The notes beneath the pieces were generated by a model. That model was not told the DNA's origin and searched no databases. It was given only the letters and a program-made list of their open reading frames with translations. From Pelomonas sp039929605 (GTDB lineage Bacteria; Pseudomonadota; Gammaproteobacteria; Burkholderiales; Burkholderiaceae_C), in contig NZ_JBDSQX010000042.1 of the NCBI RefSeq assembly GCF_039929605.1, forward strand, positions 14,156 to 78,155: 64,000 bases of DNA, given 5' to 3'. Positions within the stretch are counted from its first letter, which is position 1; each line of letters begins with the position of its first letter. The translations under genes were made by a program, and so were the position numbers. Below, piece by piece: positions 17,592 through 27,102 of this stretch.

Positions 17592-17996
17592 TTAGGGGTG
17601 CGGGTTTGCGGTCTCGACAACGACGAAGGCGACGGCGTAGTCCTGCTCGTCGCTGACGGTCACATGGGCGCTCAAACCGCGCTCGGTGAACCACTCGGCC
17701 AGCGCGCCGTGCAGGGCGATCTCCGGCTTGCCGCTGGGCGCCTTGACGACCTCCATCGCGCGCCAGGTCATGGGCATGCGCAGCCCTAAGCCGATGGCCT
17801 TGGAGAACGCCTCCTTGGCGGCGAAGCGTGTGGCCAGATAGGCCTCGCCGCGCGCAGCGACCTTGGCATGACGTTCGCGGTAAACGGCCAGCTCATGTGG
17901 GCCGAGCACCTTCTCGGCAAAACGCTCGCCGCGCCGCGCGAGGGTCTCGCGGATGCGGCGGATGTCGCAGAGGTCGGTGCCGATGCCGTAGATCAT
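17592..17996 (-). CDS. acpS: Holo-[acyl-carrier-protein] synthase
   Basis: Transfers 4'-phosphopantetheine from CoA to the serine of AcpP. 134 residues. The two family signatures are present: GTDLCDIRRI (metal-binding Asp) and FAAKEAFSKAIGLG (Glu/Lys). Its start overlaps the pdxJ stop (ATGA). The substrate AcpP is encoded about 11.4 kb away in the same leftward string. Confidence 0.95.
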   Translation of the reverse strand: MIYGIGTDLCDIRRIRETLARRGERFAEKVLGPHELAVYRERHAKVAARGEAYLATRFAAKEAFSKAIGLGLRMPMTWRAMEVVKAPSGKPEIALHGALAEWFTERGLSAHVTVSDEQDYAVAFVVVETANPHP

Positions 17997-18754
17997 GCGG
18001 CGGCGATGGCGCGCAGATAGGCCCGCACCGCGTCGGCATAGCCCAGCTCCAGCGCGTCGGCGATCAAGGCGTGGCCGATGGACACCTCCTGCACGCCAGG
18101 CACTGCGCTCAGAAAGGCCGTCAGGTTGTCACGGTTCAGGTCATGGCCGGCGTTGATGCCGAGGCCTATCTTCAGCGCCGCCTCGGCGGTTGCGGTGAAG
18201 CCTTGCAATACCTCGGCTTGGCGCTCGGTGCCGAAGGTGCTGGCGAAGGTCTCGGTGTAGAGCTCGATGCGCTCGGCGCCCAGTTCGGCAACCAGCGCCA
18301 TCGCGGCCGGAATCGGGTCCATGAAGAGGCTGACGCGCACGCCGAGATCGCGGGCTTCCTGGATCAGCGGCTGCAGGCGCTCGGCGTCCTGCGGCAGCGT
18401 CCAGCCATGGTCGGAGGTGAACTGCTCTTCCGAGTCCGGCACGAAGGTGACCTGGTGCGGGCGATGTCGGCGCACGAAGTCCATCAAGTTCTGCGTCGGG
18501 TTGCCTTCGATATTGAACTCGGCCTGGGGCCAGTCTTTGAGGAAGGCAGCGAGGTCGTCGACATCGCCCGTGCGGATGTGACGCTCGTCCGGCCGCGGGT
18601 GCACGGTGATGCCTTGCGCGCCCGCCAACAGGCAGGCCTCAGCCGCGCGCAGCACGCTGGGGATGCCGAGGTGGCGGGTGTTGCGCAACAGCGCCACCTT
18701 GTTGACGTTGACCGACAGGGCGCAGCGGGTGTCGCCGGAAGCAAAAGGGTTCAT
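17993..18754 (-). CDS. pdxJ: Pyridoxine 5'-phosphate synthase
   Basis: Final ring-closing step of the DXP-dependent vitamin B6 pathway: condenses 1-deoxyxylulose 5-phosphate with 3-amino-2-oxopropyl phosphate. 253 residues, normal length for this TIM-barrel octamer. Characteristic stretches are LSVNVNKVALLRNTR near the N-terminus, ITVHPRPDERHI, FIEGN-like FNIEGNPT, and INAGHDLNRDN. ATGA overlaps with recO upstream and acpS downstream indicate one coupled operon. Confidence 0.95.
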   Translation of the reverse strand: MNPFASGDTRCALSVNVNKVALLRNTRHLGIPSVLRAAEACLLAGAQGITVHPRPDERHIRTGDVDDLAAFLKDWPQAEFNIEGNPTQNLMDFVRRHRPHQVTFVPDSEEQFTSDHGWTLPQDAERLQPLIQEARDLGVRVSLFMDPIPAAMALVAELGAERIELYTETFASTFGTERQAEVLQGFTATAEAALKIGLGINAGHDLNRDNLTAFLSAVPGVQEVSIGHALIADALELGYADAVRAYLRAIAAA

Positions 18755-19503
18755 TTGTCGAGCAGGTTCTGGACATCAACCATCAGCGCGCGGGTGCGCA
18801 GCGGCTGGTGGCCCAAATGGTAGTGGAGCAGTCCGCGCAGCGTCGTCTTCAGCCCTTGCGGCTCGGCGGCGCAGGCCTGGCGCAGCGCGGCCATGCTGCC
18901 GTGCAGCAGCGCCGCTTGCAGCTGGATCAGCAAGCTGCCGGGCAGGCTGGCGTCGCTGGCCGCAGCGATGACGCCAGACTCGGGCGAGAGCTGGTAGCGG
19001 CGCTCAGGGGCTATGGCCGTCTGCGTGGTGGCGACGACGCTGAGGTCCGGCAGCAGGCCGAGTTCCAGCAGCAGCTTCAGCTCGAAGGCCCGCAGCGCAG
19101 CGTCGCCCTCGGGCAGCGCCGCCAGCGTGTCGGCATAGGCATCGAACAGCCGGGCGTGCGGGTCGTGCCGGGCCAGCAGCTTGAGCAGCAGCTCGTTGAG
19201 GTAGTAGCCGGAAAACAGCGCGGCGCCGGCCGGCATCGTCGCGCCGCCGCCCCACTCGGCGCTGCGCAGCGTCTGCACTTCGCCGCCCTCTGCCTTGGCC
19301 GGCTTGGACAGGCTGACGCTGATGCGCTGCAGCGGCAGCAGCACCGCGCGCAGCTGCGAGTACGGCCGCTTGGCGCCTTTGGCGGCCACCGCCACACGGC
19401 CGGACTCGCGCGTAAACAGGTCGAGGATGAGGCTGGACTCGCTCCAGTCGTGGGAGTGCAGCACGTAGGCCTGCTGCGTCGCTGGCGGACGCGTCAGCCT
19501 CAT
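18751..19503 (-). CDS. recO: DNA repair protein RecO
   Basis: 250 residues from MRLTRPPATQQ; the frame remains open 11 codons upstream with another ATG but without family-like residues. N-terminal OB fold (AYVLHSHDWSESSLILDLFT, GRVAVAAKGAKR) followed by the helical C-terminal domain. RecO loads RecA with RecR in the RecF pathway. The zinc-finger cysteines found in some RecO proteins are absent, as usual in proteobacteria. It is coupled to pdxJ by ATGA and separated from era by a palindromic repeat. Confidence 0.92.
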   Translation of the reverse strand: MRLTRPPATQQAYVLHSHDWSESSLILDLFTRESGRVAVAAKGAKRPYSQLRAVLLPLQRISVSLSKPAKAEGGEVQTLRSAEWGGGATMPAGAALFSGYYLNELLLKLLARHDPHARLFDAYADTLAALPEGDAALRAFELKLLLELGLLPDLSVVATTQTAIAPERRYQLSPESGVIAAASDASLPGSLLIQLQAALLHGSMAALRQACAAEPQGLKTTLRGLLHYHLGHQPLRTRALMVDVQNLLDK

Positions 19504-19532
19504 CGCTGCAGCCCAGGAACAAAGCCACAAAG

Positions 19533-19590
19533 CCACAGAGGCACAGAGAAATTCAAGGGGCGTTCCCTCTGTGTCTCTGTGCCTCTGTGG
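19533..19590. repeat. Perfect 17-bp inverted repeat between era and recO
   Basis: CCACAGAGGCACAGAGA (19533-19549) and its exact reverse complement (19574-19590) flank a 24-nt loop; partial symmetry continues outward (CAAAG/CTTTG). The core is a degenerate CACAGAG repeat. It lies between the era stop and the recO start in an otherwise tight operon. It could act as an mRNA hairpin or be a dispersed palindromic repeat. Confidence 0.85.
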
Positions 19591-19608
19591 TTGCCTTTGA
19601 ACTGGCCG

Positions 19609-20555
<947 letters not shown>

Positions 20556-20559
<4 letters not shown>

Positions 20560-21263
20560 GGTTTGCCTCGTTCGGCGGTGAGTCTGTCCTGGAGGCGATC
20601 AAGAAGGCGGCGCGCGGCCTCCTGCTCGGCCGTGCGGCGTGAGCGTCCTTCGCCCAATTCGGCCACGTCCAGGGCCGGCACCGCGCATTCGACCTCGAAG
20701 GTCTGCGCATGGGCCTGGCCGCGCGTGGCGACGATACGGTAGCTCGGCACGGCGATGCGGCGTGCCTGCAGCCATTCCTGCAACGCGGTCTTGGCGTCCT
20801 TGCCGAAGTCGCCCGAGCCGGCCGCCGTTGCGATGGTTTCATCGAGCAGGCGGCGCACGATGGCGAGGGCGGCGTCGTAACCGGCGTCGATGTAGGCGGC
20901 GCCCAGCACCGCCTCGACAGCGTCGGCAAGGATGGACGGCCGGTGCGCGCCACCGCCGCGGGCTTCGCCGTCGGACATCTTCAGCACGCCGGGCAGACCC
21001 AGGTTGAGGCCGAGCTTGTGCAGGCTGTCCTCGCGCACGAGGTGGGCGCGCACGCGGGTCAGGTCGCCTTCGTCGGAGCCGGAATAACGCTCGTAGAGCA
21101 GGCTGGAGACGGCCAGGCTCAGCACGGCGTCACCCAGGAACTCAAGACGCTCGTTGTGGTCGGCACCGTAGCTGCGATGGGTCAGCGCGCGCGACAGCAG
21201 CTCGGGCCGCTGGAAGCGGTGGCCGAGGCGTTGTTGCAGGGCGTCGAGAGCAGCGGCGTTCAT
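20556..21263 (-). CDS. rnc: Ribonuclease III
   Basis: Double-strand-specific RNase, 235 residues. The RNase III signature NERLEFLGDAVLSL with its catalytic acidic residues is near the N-terminus. The double-stranded RNA-binding domain occupies about 155-225 (DAKTALQEWLQARR..., RRTAEQEAARRLLDRL). The lepB-(DUF4845)-rnc-era-recO-pdxJ-acpS order is the standard proteobacterial arrangement. Confidence 0.96.
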
Positions 21264-21288
21264 CGTCGGGGCGCCAGCGGCAACAGCG

Positions 21289-21672
21289 TCAACCTGACTT
21301 GCCCCGGTACTTGATCAGCAGATAGACCGGGCCGAAGACATCGACCTCCTTGTCCCAGGCGAACTCGATGACGACCTTGTCGTTGCCGTCCTTAGTCACC
21401 ACGAGGTCGCCGCTCTTGATGCTCTGGATGGAGTATTCGACCGCCGTGGCCCTGTCGAACTCCTGGCGCACCTGGGGCACCGTCGAGGGATTGCCGGCGG
21501 CGATGCGGTTGACGACACGTTTGACCGTGTAGTACTCCAGCACGGTTGGAAAGACCTTCATCCCGACGACCGCCGTGACGGCGGCGATGCCGCCCCAGAA
21601 CAGCAGCCCGATCAGGGACAGGCCGCGCTGGCGACGGGGAGAAGACGACATCGAACGGTGGGGACGGTTCAT
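21289..21672 (-). CDS. DUF4845 family protein
   Basis: 127 residues. A basic N-terminus is followed by RGLSLIGLLFWGGIAAVTAVVG, one membrane segment that resembles the type IV pilin N-terminal pattern (G before a hydrophobic helix). The rest is a small periplasmic domain ending VYLLIKYRGKSG. The family is regularly found between lepB and rnc in betaproteobacteria, and its function is not established. Whether it is a true prepilin-like substrate is uncertain, because the +5 Glu of pilins is missing. Confidence 0.8.
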   Translation of the reverse strand: MNRPHRSMSSSPRRQRGLSLIGLLFWGGIAAVTAVVGMKVFPTVLEYYTVKRVVNRIAAGNPSTVPQVRQEFDRATAVEYSIQSIKSGDLVVTKDGNDKVVIEFAWDKEVDVFGPVYLLIKYRGKSG

Positions 21673-21679
21673 CTGGGAT

Positions 21680-22663
21680 TCAATCGAAGAAGGTACCGAT
21701 GCGCTTGAGGTTACCGAAATTCATCCAGACCATGAAGGCCCTGCCGACGATGTTCTCGTCAGGCACGAACCCCCAGAAGCGCGAGTCACGCGAGTTGTCG
21801 CGGTTGTCGCCCATCATGTAGTAGTGGCCCGCCGGGACCTTGCAGGTCACGCTCTCGACGGTGTAGCGGCAGTTTTCCTGAAAGGGGAAGGGGCCGTCGG
21901 CGCGGTCCGGACGGAAGCTGTGAAGCGCGGTCTGGTCGACCAAGATCTGGTGCGGCTTGTCACCGAACTTCTCAGTAAAGCGAGGTCGGTATTCGCGTCG
22001 CATGCCACTGTCGTCGTAGAAATTGTCGACGGGCTGCGTAGGCTGGAGTTGGCCGTTGACGTAGAGCTTCTGGTTGACGTAGCTCACCTCATCGCCCGGG
22101 ATGCCGACGACGCGCTTGATGAAGTCGGTGCTCGGGTCTTCCGGGTAGCGGAAGACCATCACGTCGCCGCGCTTCACGTCGTTGTTGGCGATGATCTTCT
22201 TGTTCAGCACCGGCAGACGGATCCCGTAGTGGAACTTGTTGACGAGGATGAGATCACCGACGAGCAGCGTGGGCACCATGGAGCCCGACGGGATCTTGAA
22301 GGGCTCGAACAGGAAGCTGCGCAGCAGGAAGACGATGAGGATGACCGGGAAGAGGCCGGCGGTCCAGTCCAGCCACCAAGGCTGCTGCAGGATCTGCTGG
22401 CGGGCCGGCTCGACATCACCGTCCACGCGGCTGATGCCCTGCGCGGCCAGGGTCTGGCGGCGTTTGGCGTCGTTCTCGACCAGCGTCTGCGCCGCCCGAT
22501 TGCGGGCGGGCGCAAAGTAGAAGCGCTCGGCCAGCCAGTACAGCATGGTCACCGAGGTCAGCAGGAAGAGCAGCAACGCGAAGTTGCCGGTCCAGCGACC
22601 GATGTACCAGCCGCCAAGATAGGCCACCAGGGCCGCGTACAAGATACCGGTCAGAGCGCTCAT
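21680..22663 (-). CDS. lepB: Signal peptidase I
   Basis: Inner-membrane leader peptidase, 327 residues from MSALTGILYAAL. Two N-terminal membrane helices flank a cytoplasmic loop. Catalytic Ser128 is in PSGSMVPTL; the general-base Lys is in DFIKRVVGIPGD; box E (MMGDNRDNSRDSRFWGFV) is intact. It lies 41 bp downstream of lepA on the same strand. The longer open frame overlapping lepA is not used. Confidence 0.95.
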   Translation of the reverse strand: MSALTGILYAALVAYLGGWYIGRWTGNFALLLFLLTSVTMLYWLAERFYFAPARNRAAQTLVENDAKRRQTLAAQGISRVDGDVEPARQQILQQPWWLDWTAGLFPVILIVFLLRSFLFEPFKIPSGSMVPTLLVGDLILVNKFHYGIRLPVLNKKIIANNDVKRGDVMVFRYPEDPSTDFIKRVVGIPGDEVSYVNQKLYVNGQLQPTQPVDNFYDDSGMRREYRPRFTEKFGDKPHQILVDQTALHSFRPDRADGPFPFQENCRYTVESVTCKVPAGHYYMMGDNRDNSRDSRFWGFVPDENIVGRAFMVWMNFGNLKRIGTFFD

Positions 22664-22704
22664 CAGGGAGGTTTTCAAGGCGGGGGGATGGGAAGCGATG
22701 GGGG

Positions 22705-24513
22705 TCAATCGTCGACTTGCAGAATCGCGAGGAAGGCTTCTTGCGGCACCTCGACGGAGCCGATCTGCTTCATGCGCTTCTTGCCGGCCTTCTGTTTTTC
22801 CAGCAGCTTGCGCTTGCGGGAGACGTCGCCGCCGTAGCATTTTGCCAGCACGTTCTTGCGCAGCGCCTTGATGTTCTCGCGGGCGATGATGTTGCCGCCG
22901 ATCGCCGCCTGGATGGCGACGTCATACATCTGCCGCGGGATGTGTTCGCGCATCTTGGCCGCCACGCCGCGGCCACGGAACTGGCTCTGCACGCGGTGCA
23001 CGATGATGGACAGCGCGTCGACCCGGTCACCGTTGATCAGGATGTCCACCTTCACGACATCGGACGCGCGGTACTCCTTGAACTCGTAGTCCATCGACGC
23101 ATAGCCGCGCGACACGCTCTTGAGCTTGTCGAAGAAGTCCAGCACGATCTCGGCCAACGGCATCTCGTAGGTCAGCATGACCTGCTTGCCGTGGTAGGCC
23201 ATGTTCAGCTGGTTGCCGCGCTTGAGATTGGCCAGCGTCATGACCGGGCCGACATAGTCCTGCGGCATGTACAGGTGCACGGTGACGATGGGCTCGCGGA
23301 TCTCCTGGATCTGGCCCACCTCGGGCATCTTGCTTGGGTTCTCGACCAGGATCACCGAGCCGTCGCCCTGCACCACTTCGTAGACCACGCTGGGTGCGGT
23401 GGTGATCAGGTCCTGGTCGAACTCACGCTCCAGGCGCTCCTGCACGATCTCCATGTGCAGCAGGCCCAGGAAGCCGCAGCGGAAGCCGAAGCCCAGCGCC
23501 TGCGACACCTCGGGCTCGTAGCGCAGCGAGGAGTCGTTGAGCTTGAGCTTTTCGAGCGCGTCGCGCAGCTGGTCGTACTCGCTGGCTTCGGTCGGGTACA
23601 GGCCCGCAAACACCTGAGGCTGGATTTCCTTGAAGCCCGGCAGCGCCTGTTCGGCGGGGCCCAGGTTGTTGGGCAGCTTCTTTTCCAGCGTGATGGTGTC
23701 GCCGACCTTGGCCGCCTGCAACTCCTTGATGCCCGCGATGATGAAACCCACCTCGCCGGCATTGAGCTGCTCGCGCGGCGTCGACTTGGGCGCGAACACG
23801 CCGAGGTTGTCGGCCGGGTAGACGGCGTTGGAGGCCATCATGCGAATGCGCTCGCCCTTCCTGAGCGTGCCGTCGACGACGCGCACCAGCATCACCACGC
23901 CGACATAGTTGTCGAACCAGCTGTCGATGATCATCGCGCGCAGCGGCGCCTCGACGACGCCGTTGGGCGACGGCATGCGGGCGATCACGGCTTCGATGAT
24001 TTCGTCGATGCCCATGCCGGTCTTGGCGCTGCACGGGATGGCGTCATCGGCGTCGATGCCGATCACGTCCTCGATCTCGGCGCGCGCGTTTTCCGGGTCT
24101 GCGTTGGGCAGGTCCATCTTGTTGAGCACCGGCACGACCGTCACGCCCAGGTCCAGCGCGGTGTAGCAGTTGGCCACCGTCTGAGCTTCCACACCTTGCG
24201 AGGCGTCGACCACGAGCAGCGCACCTTCGCAGGCCGACAGCGACCGGCTGACTTCATAAGAGAAGTCCACATGGCCTGGCGTGTCGATGAGGTTCAGGTT
24301 GTAGATCTTGCCGTCCTGCGCCTTGTACTGAAGCGAGGCCGTCTGCGCCTTGATCGTGATGCCGCGCTCGCGCTCGATGTCCATTGAGTCCAGCACCTGC
24401 GCTTCCATCTCGCGGTCGCTCAGGCCACCGCAGCGCTGAATGATGCGGTCGGCCAGCGTGCTCTTGCCGTGGTCGATGTGGGCAATGATGGAGAAGTTGC
24501 GGATGTGATTCAT
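22705..24513 (-). CDS. lepA: Elongation factor 4 (LepA)
   Basis: Ribosome-associated GTPase linked to back-translocation and 30S biogenesis. 602 residues, family length. G1 is HIDHGKSTL, G3 is DTPGHVDF, G4 is NKMD. The LepA-specific C-terminal domain ends in the usual KRMKQIGSVEVPQEAF stretch. Start MNHIRNFSIIAH is standard. It is followed by lepB. Confidence 0.97.
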   Translation of the reverse strand: MNHIRNFSIIAHIDHGKSTLADRIIQRCGGLSDREMEAQVLDSMDIERERGITIKAQTASLQYKAQDGKIYNLNLIDTPGHVDFSYEVSRSLSACEGALLVVDASQGVEAQTVANCYTALDLGVTVVPVLNKMDLPNADPENARAEIEDVIGIDADDAIPCSAKTGMGIDEIIEAVIARMPSPNGVVEAPLRAMIIDSWFDNYVGVVMLVRVVDGTLRKGERIRMMASNAVYPADNLGVFAPKSTPREQLNAGEVGFIIAGIKELQAAKVGDTITLEKKLPNNLGPAEQALPGFKEIQPQVFAGLYPTEASEYDQLRDALEKLKLNDSSLRYEPEVSQALGFGFRCGFLGLLHMEIVQERLEREFDQDLITTAPSVVYEVVQGDGSVILVENPSKMPEVGQIQEIREPIVTVHLYMPQDYVGPVMTLANLKRGNQLNMAYHGKQVMLTYEMPLAEIVLDFFDKLKSVSRGYASMDYEFKEYRASDVVKVDILINGDRVDALSIIVHRVQSQFRGRGVAAKMREHIPRQMYDVAIQAAIGGNIIARENIKALRKNVLAKCYGGDVSRKRKLLEKQKAGKKRMKQIGSVEVPQEAFLAILQVDD

Positions 24514-24620
24514 GGAGTCTGCAGCGCGCGAGGCCGGCAAGCGTCAACGGCGCGAGCCGTTGCATGGACAGCTCTTATCGCGCAGCGATGTGAAGGCGCG
24601 GGAGCGCCGTGTCGTGGGTA

Positions 24621-24651
24621 AAAAAAAGGCACGTCGAAGAGGCGACGTGCC
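24621..24651 (-). terminator. Rho-independent terminator downstream of mucD
   Basis: A 9-bp perfect stem GGCACGTCG / CGACGTGCC with a 6-nt loop (AAGAGG). In the minus-strand direction it is followed by seven T residues (the A run at 24621-24627). It separates the sigma-E/mucD transcript from lepA-lepB. Confidence 0.85.
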
Positions 24652-24764
24652 TTCCAACAAAGGTTTGGCAACTGCTTGTTGGGCTTTCATTGTAGCCAAA
24701 AGGGTCGGCCGAGAGCCCGCACCACCATTGGTTTTCCGGCCGTTGCAGGCCTCCAACAAGGAAT

Positions 24765-24810
24765 TTATCAACAGCTTATCCACAAGAACCTGTGGATCAC
24801 CTGTGGATCA
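24765..24810. promoter_or_regulatory. Cluster of DnaA-box-like 9-mers
   Basis: TTATCCACA (24776-24784) matches the DnaA-box consensus exactly. TTATCAACA (24765-24773) and two inverted TGTGGATCA copies (24791-24799 and 24802-24810, reverse complement TGATCCACA) each differ by one base. Four sites in 46 bp, two in each orientation. No dnaA, dnaN, gidA or parAB gene is nearby. Confidence 0.5.
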
Positions 24811-25029
24811 AATCAAGCCGTTACCGGCAGCCCACGATTGCATGGCCAAGCACCCCTTTCGAGGATGCGTTCGCCCGCATTTTAGCGGGCGACGCGAACA
24901 ATCGCGGCTCTTGTGCAGAAGTTAGCCGGTGCCAACTTCCAAATACGGTGGACAACCTTTCGGCGCCGTCCCGCCAGCCTTGCCGCATCGCGGAAAGCCC
25001 GACAAGACAACCCAGTCTTCCGGGCCGAA

Positions 25030-26499
25030 TCAGTGCACCGGCTTCAGCAGCACGAAGCTCGTGACGTCGTCGCGGCGCACGACGAGATTCATGGGCTTGG
25101 TCTTGTCGGCCTTGGCCAACTGAGCCTGGAGAGCCTTGACCGAGTTCACCTCGACGTTGTCCACCGACAGGATGAGGTCGCCGTCGCGCAGGCCGGCGCG
25201 GGCGGCGGCACCCGTGGCGCTGTCGACCTTGACGCCGGACTTGAGCTTGAGGTCCTTGCGCTGGAGGTCGGTCAGGTCGGACACCTTCAGCCCCAGCGCT
25301 GCGCTCGGCCCGGTGGCGGGCGCCGGTTCCTTGCTGCTCTCGGCGCTGTCGCTGCCCGGCTTCTTACTGCGCTCGTCTTCGCCGATGGTGACGACGATGT
25401 CCTTGTTCGCGCCGCGGCGGAACACCGTCAGCGTCGTCTTGGCGCCGGGCTTGACGTTAGCCACCAGGCGGCGCAGGTCGGCCGCCTTGTCCACGGTCTT
25501 GCCGTCGACCTTGGTGACGACATCGCCACCCTCGACGCCCGCCTTCTCGGCCGGGCTGCCGGCCACGACGGAGCGGATCACCGCGCCCTGCGGCTTGCCC
25601 AAGCCGATGGCCTCGGCAATTTCCTTGGTGATGTCGTCAGGCAGCACGCCCAGGTAGCCGCGCACGACACGACCGCCTGCGCGCAGTTCGTCGGCCACTC
25701 GGACGGCGTCGGCGATGGGGATCGCGAACGAGATGCCCATGTAGCCGCCGTTCTGGCTGTAGATCTGCGAATTGATGCCGATGACCTCGCCGCGCATGTT
25801 GACGAGCGGGCCGCCGGAGTTGCCGGGGTTGATGGCCACGTCGGTCTGGATCAGCGGCAGCAGGTCGCCCGTGTCGCGCTGCTTGGCGCTGATGATGCCG
25901 GCCGTCACGGTGTTCTCCAGGCCGAAGGGCGAGCCGATGGCCATGACCCATTCGCCGACCTTGGCTTTGTTGCTGTCGCCGACCTTGACGAACGGCAGGC
26001 CGGCGGCCTCGATCTTGACGACGGCGACGTCGGAGCGCTGGTCGGCGCCGATGAGCTTGGCCTTGAGTTCGCGCTTGTCGGTCAGCGTGACGATGACTTC
26101 GTCGGCGCCCTGCACGACGTGGGCATTGGTCAGCACATAGCCGTCGGCGCTGAGGATGAAGCCGGAGCCAACGCCGCGGCGCATCGGGCCGTCGTCATCC
26201 GGCGCGCCGCCGCCGCGTGGCGCGCCACGGCGCTGGTTGGGCACGGGGATGCCGAAGCGGCGGAAGAACTCCTGCATCTGCTCGTTCATCTCGGCCTGGC
26301 CTTCGGGCACCTTGACCTTCTCCGCCGTGCGGATGTTGACGACTGCCGGACCGACCCGTTCGACCAGCTCGCTGAAGTCAGGTAGCTCACGGGCTTGCGC
26401 GGCCGCCGGCGCATGGCCGAAGGCAAGTGCGAGCGCCAGCGCGGTGCCGGTCAGCAGCAGGCGCGCACGGGCGGGGGGGAGGCGGTTCTCAGCGTGCAT
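25030..26499 (-). CDS. mucD: Do-family periplasmic serine endoprotease (DegQ/MucD)
   Basis: 489 residues. The N-terminal signal peptide (LLLTGTALALALAFGHAPAAAQA) directs it to the periplasm. The trypsin-like domain has the triad H127 (TNAHVV), D157 (RSDVAVV) and S228 (GNSGGP), followed by two PDZ domains (about 285-375 and 400-485). Degrades or chaperones misfolded envelope proteins. Immediately downstream of rpoE-rseA on the same strand, as in the rpoE-mucABD operons, so sigma-E control is expected. The gene between rseA and mucD in many relatives (rseB/mucB) is absent. Confidence 0.93.
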   Translation of the reverse strand: MHAENRLPPARARLLLTGTALALALAFGHAPAAAQARELPDFSELVERVGPAVVNIRTAEKVKVPEGQAEMNEQMQEFFRRFGIPVPNQRRGAPRGGGAPDDDGPMRRGVGSGFILSADGYVLTNAHVVQGADEVIVTLTDKRELKAKLIGADQRSDVAVVKIEAAGLPFVKVGDSNKAKVGEWVMAIGSPFGLENTVTAGIISAKQRDTGDLLPLIQTDVAINPGNSGGPLVNMRGEVIGINSQIYSQNGGYMGISFAIPIADAVRVADELRAGGRVVRGYLGVLPDDITKEIAEAIGLGKPQGAVIRSVVAGSPAEKAGVEGGDVVTKVDGKTVDKAADLRRLVANVKPGAKTTLTVFRRGANKDIVVTIGEDERSKKPGSDSAESSKEPAPATGPSAALGLKVSDLTDLQRKDLKLKSGVKVDSATGAAARAGLRDGDLILSVDNVEVNSVKALQAQLAKADKTKPMNLVVRRDDVTSFVLLKPVH

Positions 26500-26541
26500 A
26501 GAAAGTTCCAGGTTCAGCGGGCGGAGGAAAGTTGCATTGCT

Positions 26542-27102
26542 TCATTGCGCGGGGCGGGAGGCCGCCTGCTCGGGCAGGGCCAGCCCCCAATCGATGATCT
26601 CGGGCGGCACGTTGACCAACACGCCGGCTTCGTGCGAGCCGCTCAGGGACGGCAGCGTACGGCCTGCCGCCGTCTGGGCAAAGCTCATGCCCGCAAGCCC
26701 TTGCGCGCGTGGTGTTGCGAATGGCGCAGCGGCGGCGAGGGTGTCCGGCGACGCGGGCGTGCGCAGCGCGCCGATGCCGATGGCCACGGCGACGAAGCCG
26801 GCGGCGACGGCGAACGGCGCGAACCAGTCGCGACCGCGCGGGTGCGCGAGGAGCGGTGCCGGCATCTGTGCATGCAGCGCGTCGAGCAGGGTGTGGGGCT
26901 CGCGGTGCAGCGCGGGCAGCTCGGCGGAGCGCAGGCCGTCGCCTGCCGCGTGCCACAGCGCCCAGCGCTCGCGCAGCGTGGCGTCGGCCGCCCAGGCCGC
27001 GTTCACACGCGCCCACTCGGCCGGCGTCGCGCGGCCGTCCATGACGGCGGACAGGGCCTCTTGCAGATCCCCGTCCAGCGCATCGTTGTCGGGGCTCCTC
27101 AT
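26542..27102 (-). CDS. rseA: Sigma-E anti-sigma factor RseA-like
   Basis: 186 residues. The N-terminal cytoplasmic anti-sigma domain (LSAVMDGRATPAEWARV, RERWALWHAAGDGL) matches RseA/MucA. It is followed by one membrane helix (FAPFAVAAGFVAVAIGIGAL) and a short periplasmic tail. The ATG chosen overlaps the rpoE stop by ATGA. Family knowledge: it holds RpoE inactive at the membrane until regulated proteolysis. No rseB follows, so sensing probably differs from E. coli. Confidence 0.88.
   Translation of the reverse strand: MRSPDNDALDGDLQEALSAVMDGRATPAEWARVNAAWAADATLRERWALWHAAGDGLRSAELPALHREPHTLLDALHAQMPAPLLAHPRGRDWFAPFAVAAGFVAVAIGIGALRTPASPDTLAAAAPFATPRAQGLAGMSFAQTAAGRTLPSLSGSHEAGVLVNVPPEIIDWGLALPEQAASRPAQ

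Larger units (their letters stand above)
24514..25029. other. 516-bp lepA-mucD intergenic region
   Basis: No convincing gene. It contains, from left to right, a minus-strand terminator (24621-24651), a cluster of DnaA-box-like 9-mers (24765-24810), and a strong hairpin TCGCCCGC / GCGGGCGA with a 6-nt loop (24871-24892). A transcript reading past the mucD stop would run about 380 nt before the terminator. The lepA promoter must lie left of the terminator. Confidence 0.6.

Noticed and set aside
22717..24387. 556-codon plus-strand frame opposite lepA
   Set aside because: Antisense shadow of a highly conserved gene; no start signal or recognisable domain.
24544..24783. 79-codon minus-strand ORF beginning MDKLLINSLL
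   Set aside because: It contains the terminator hairpin and begins in the DnaA-box cluster, and shows no family resemblance; more likely non-coding.
24765..24810. Chromosomal replication origin (oriC)
   Set aside because: DnaA-like boxes are present, but no dnaA, dnaN, rpmH, gidA or parAB genes and no extended AT-rich unwinding region lie nearby.
24913..26385. 490-codon plus-strand frame opposite mucD
   Set aside because: Antisense shadow; the composition is that of complementary GC-rich codons.
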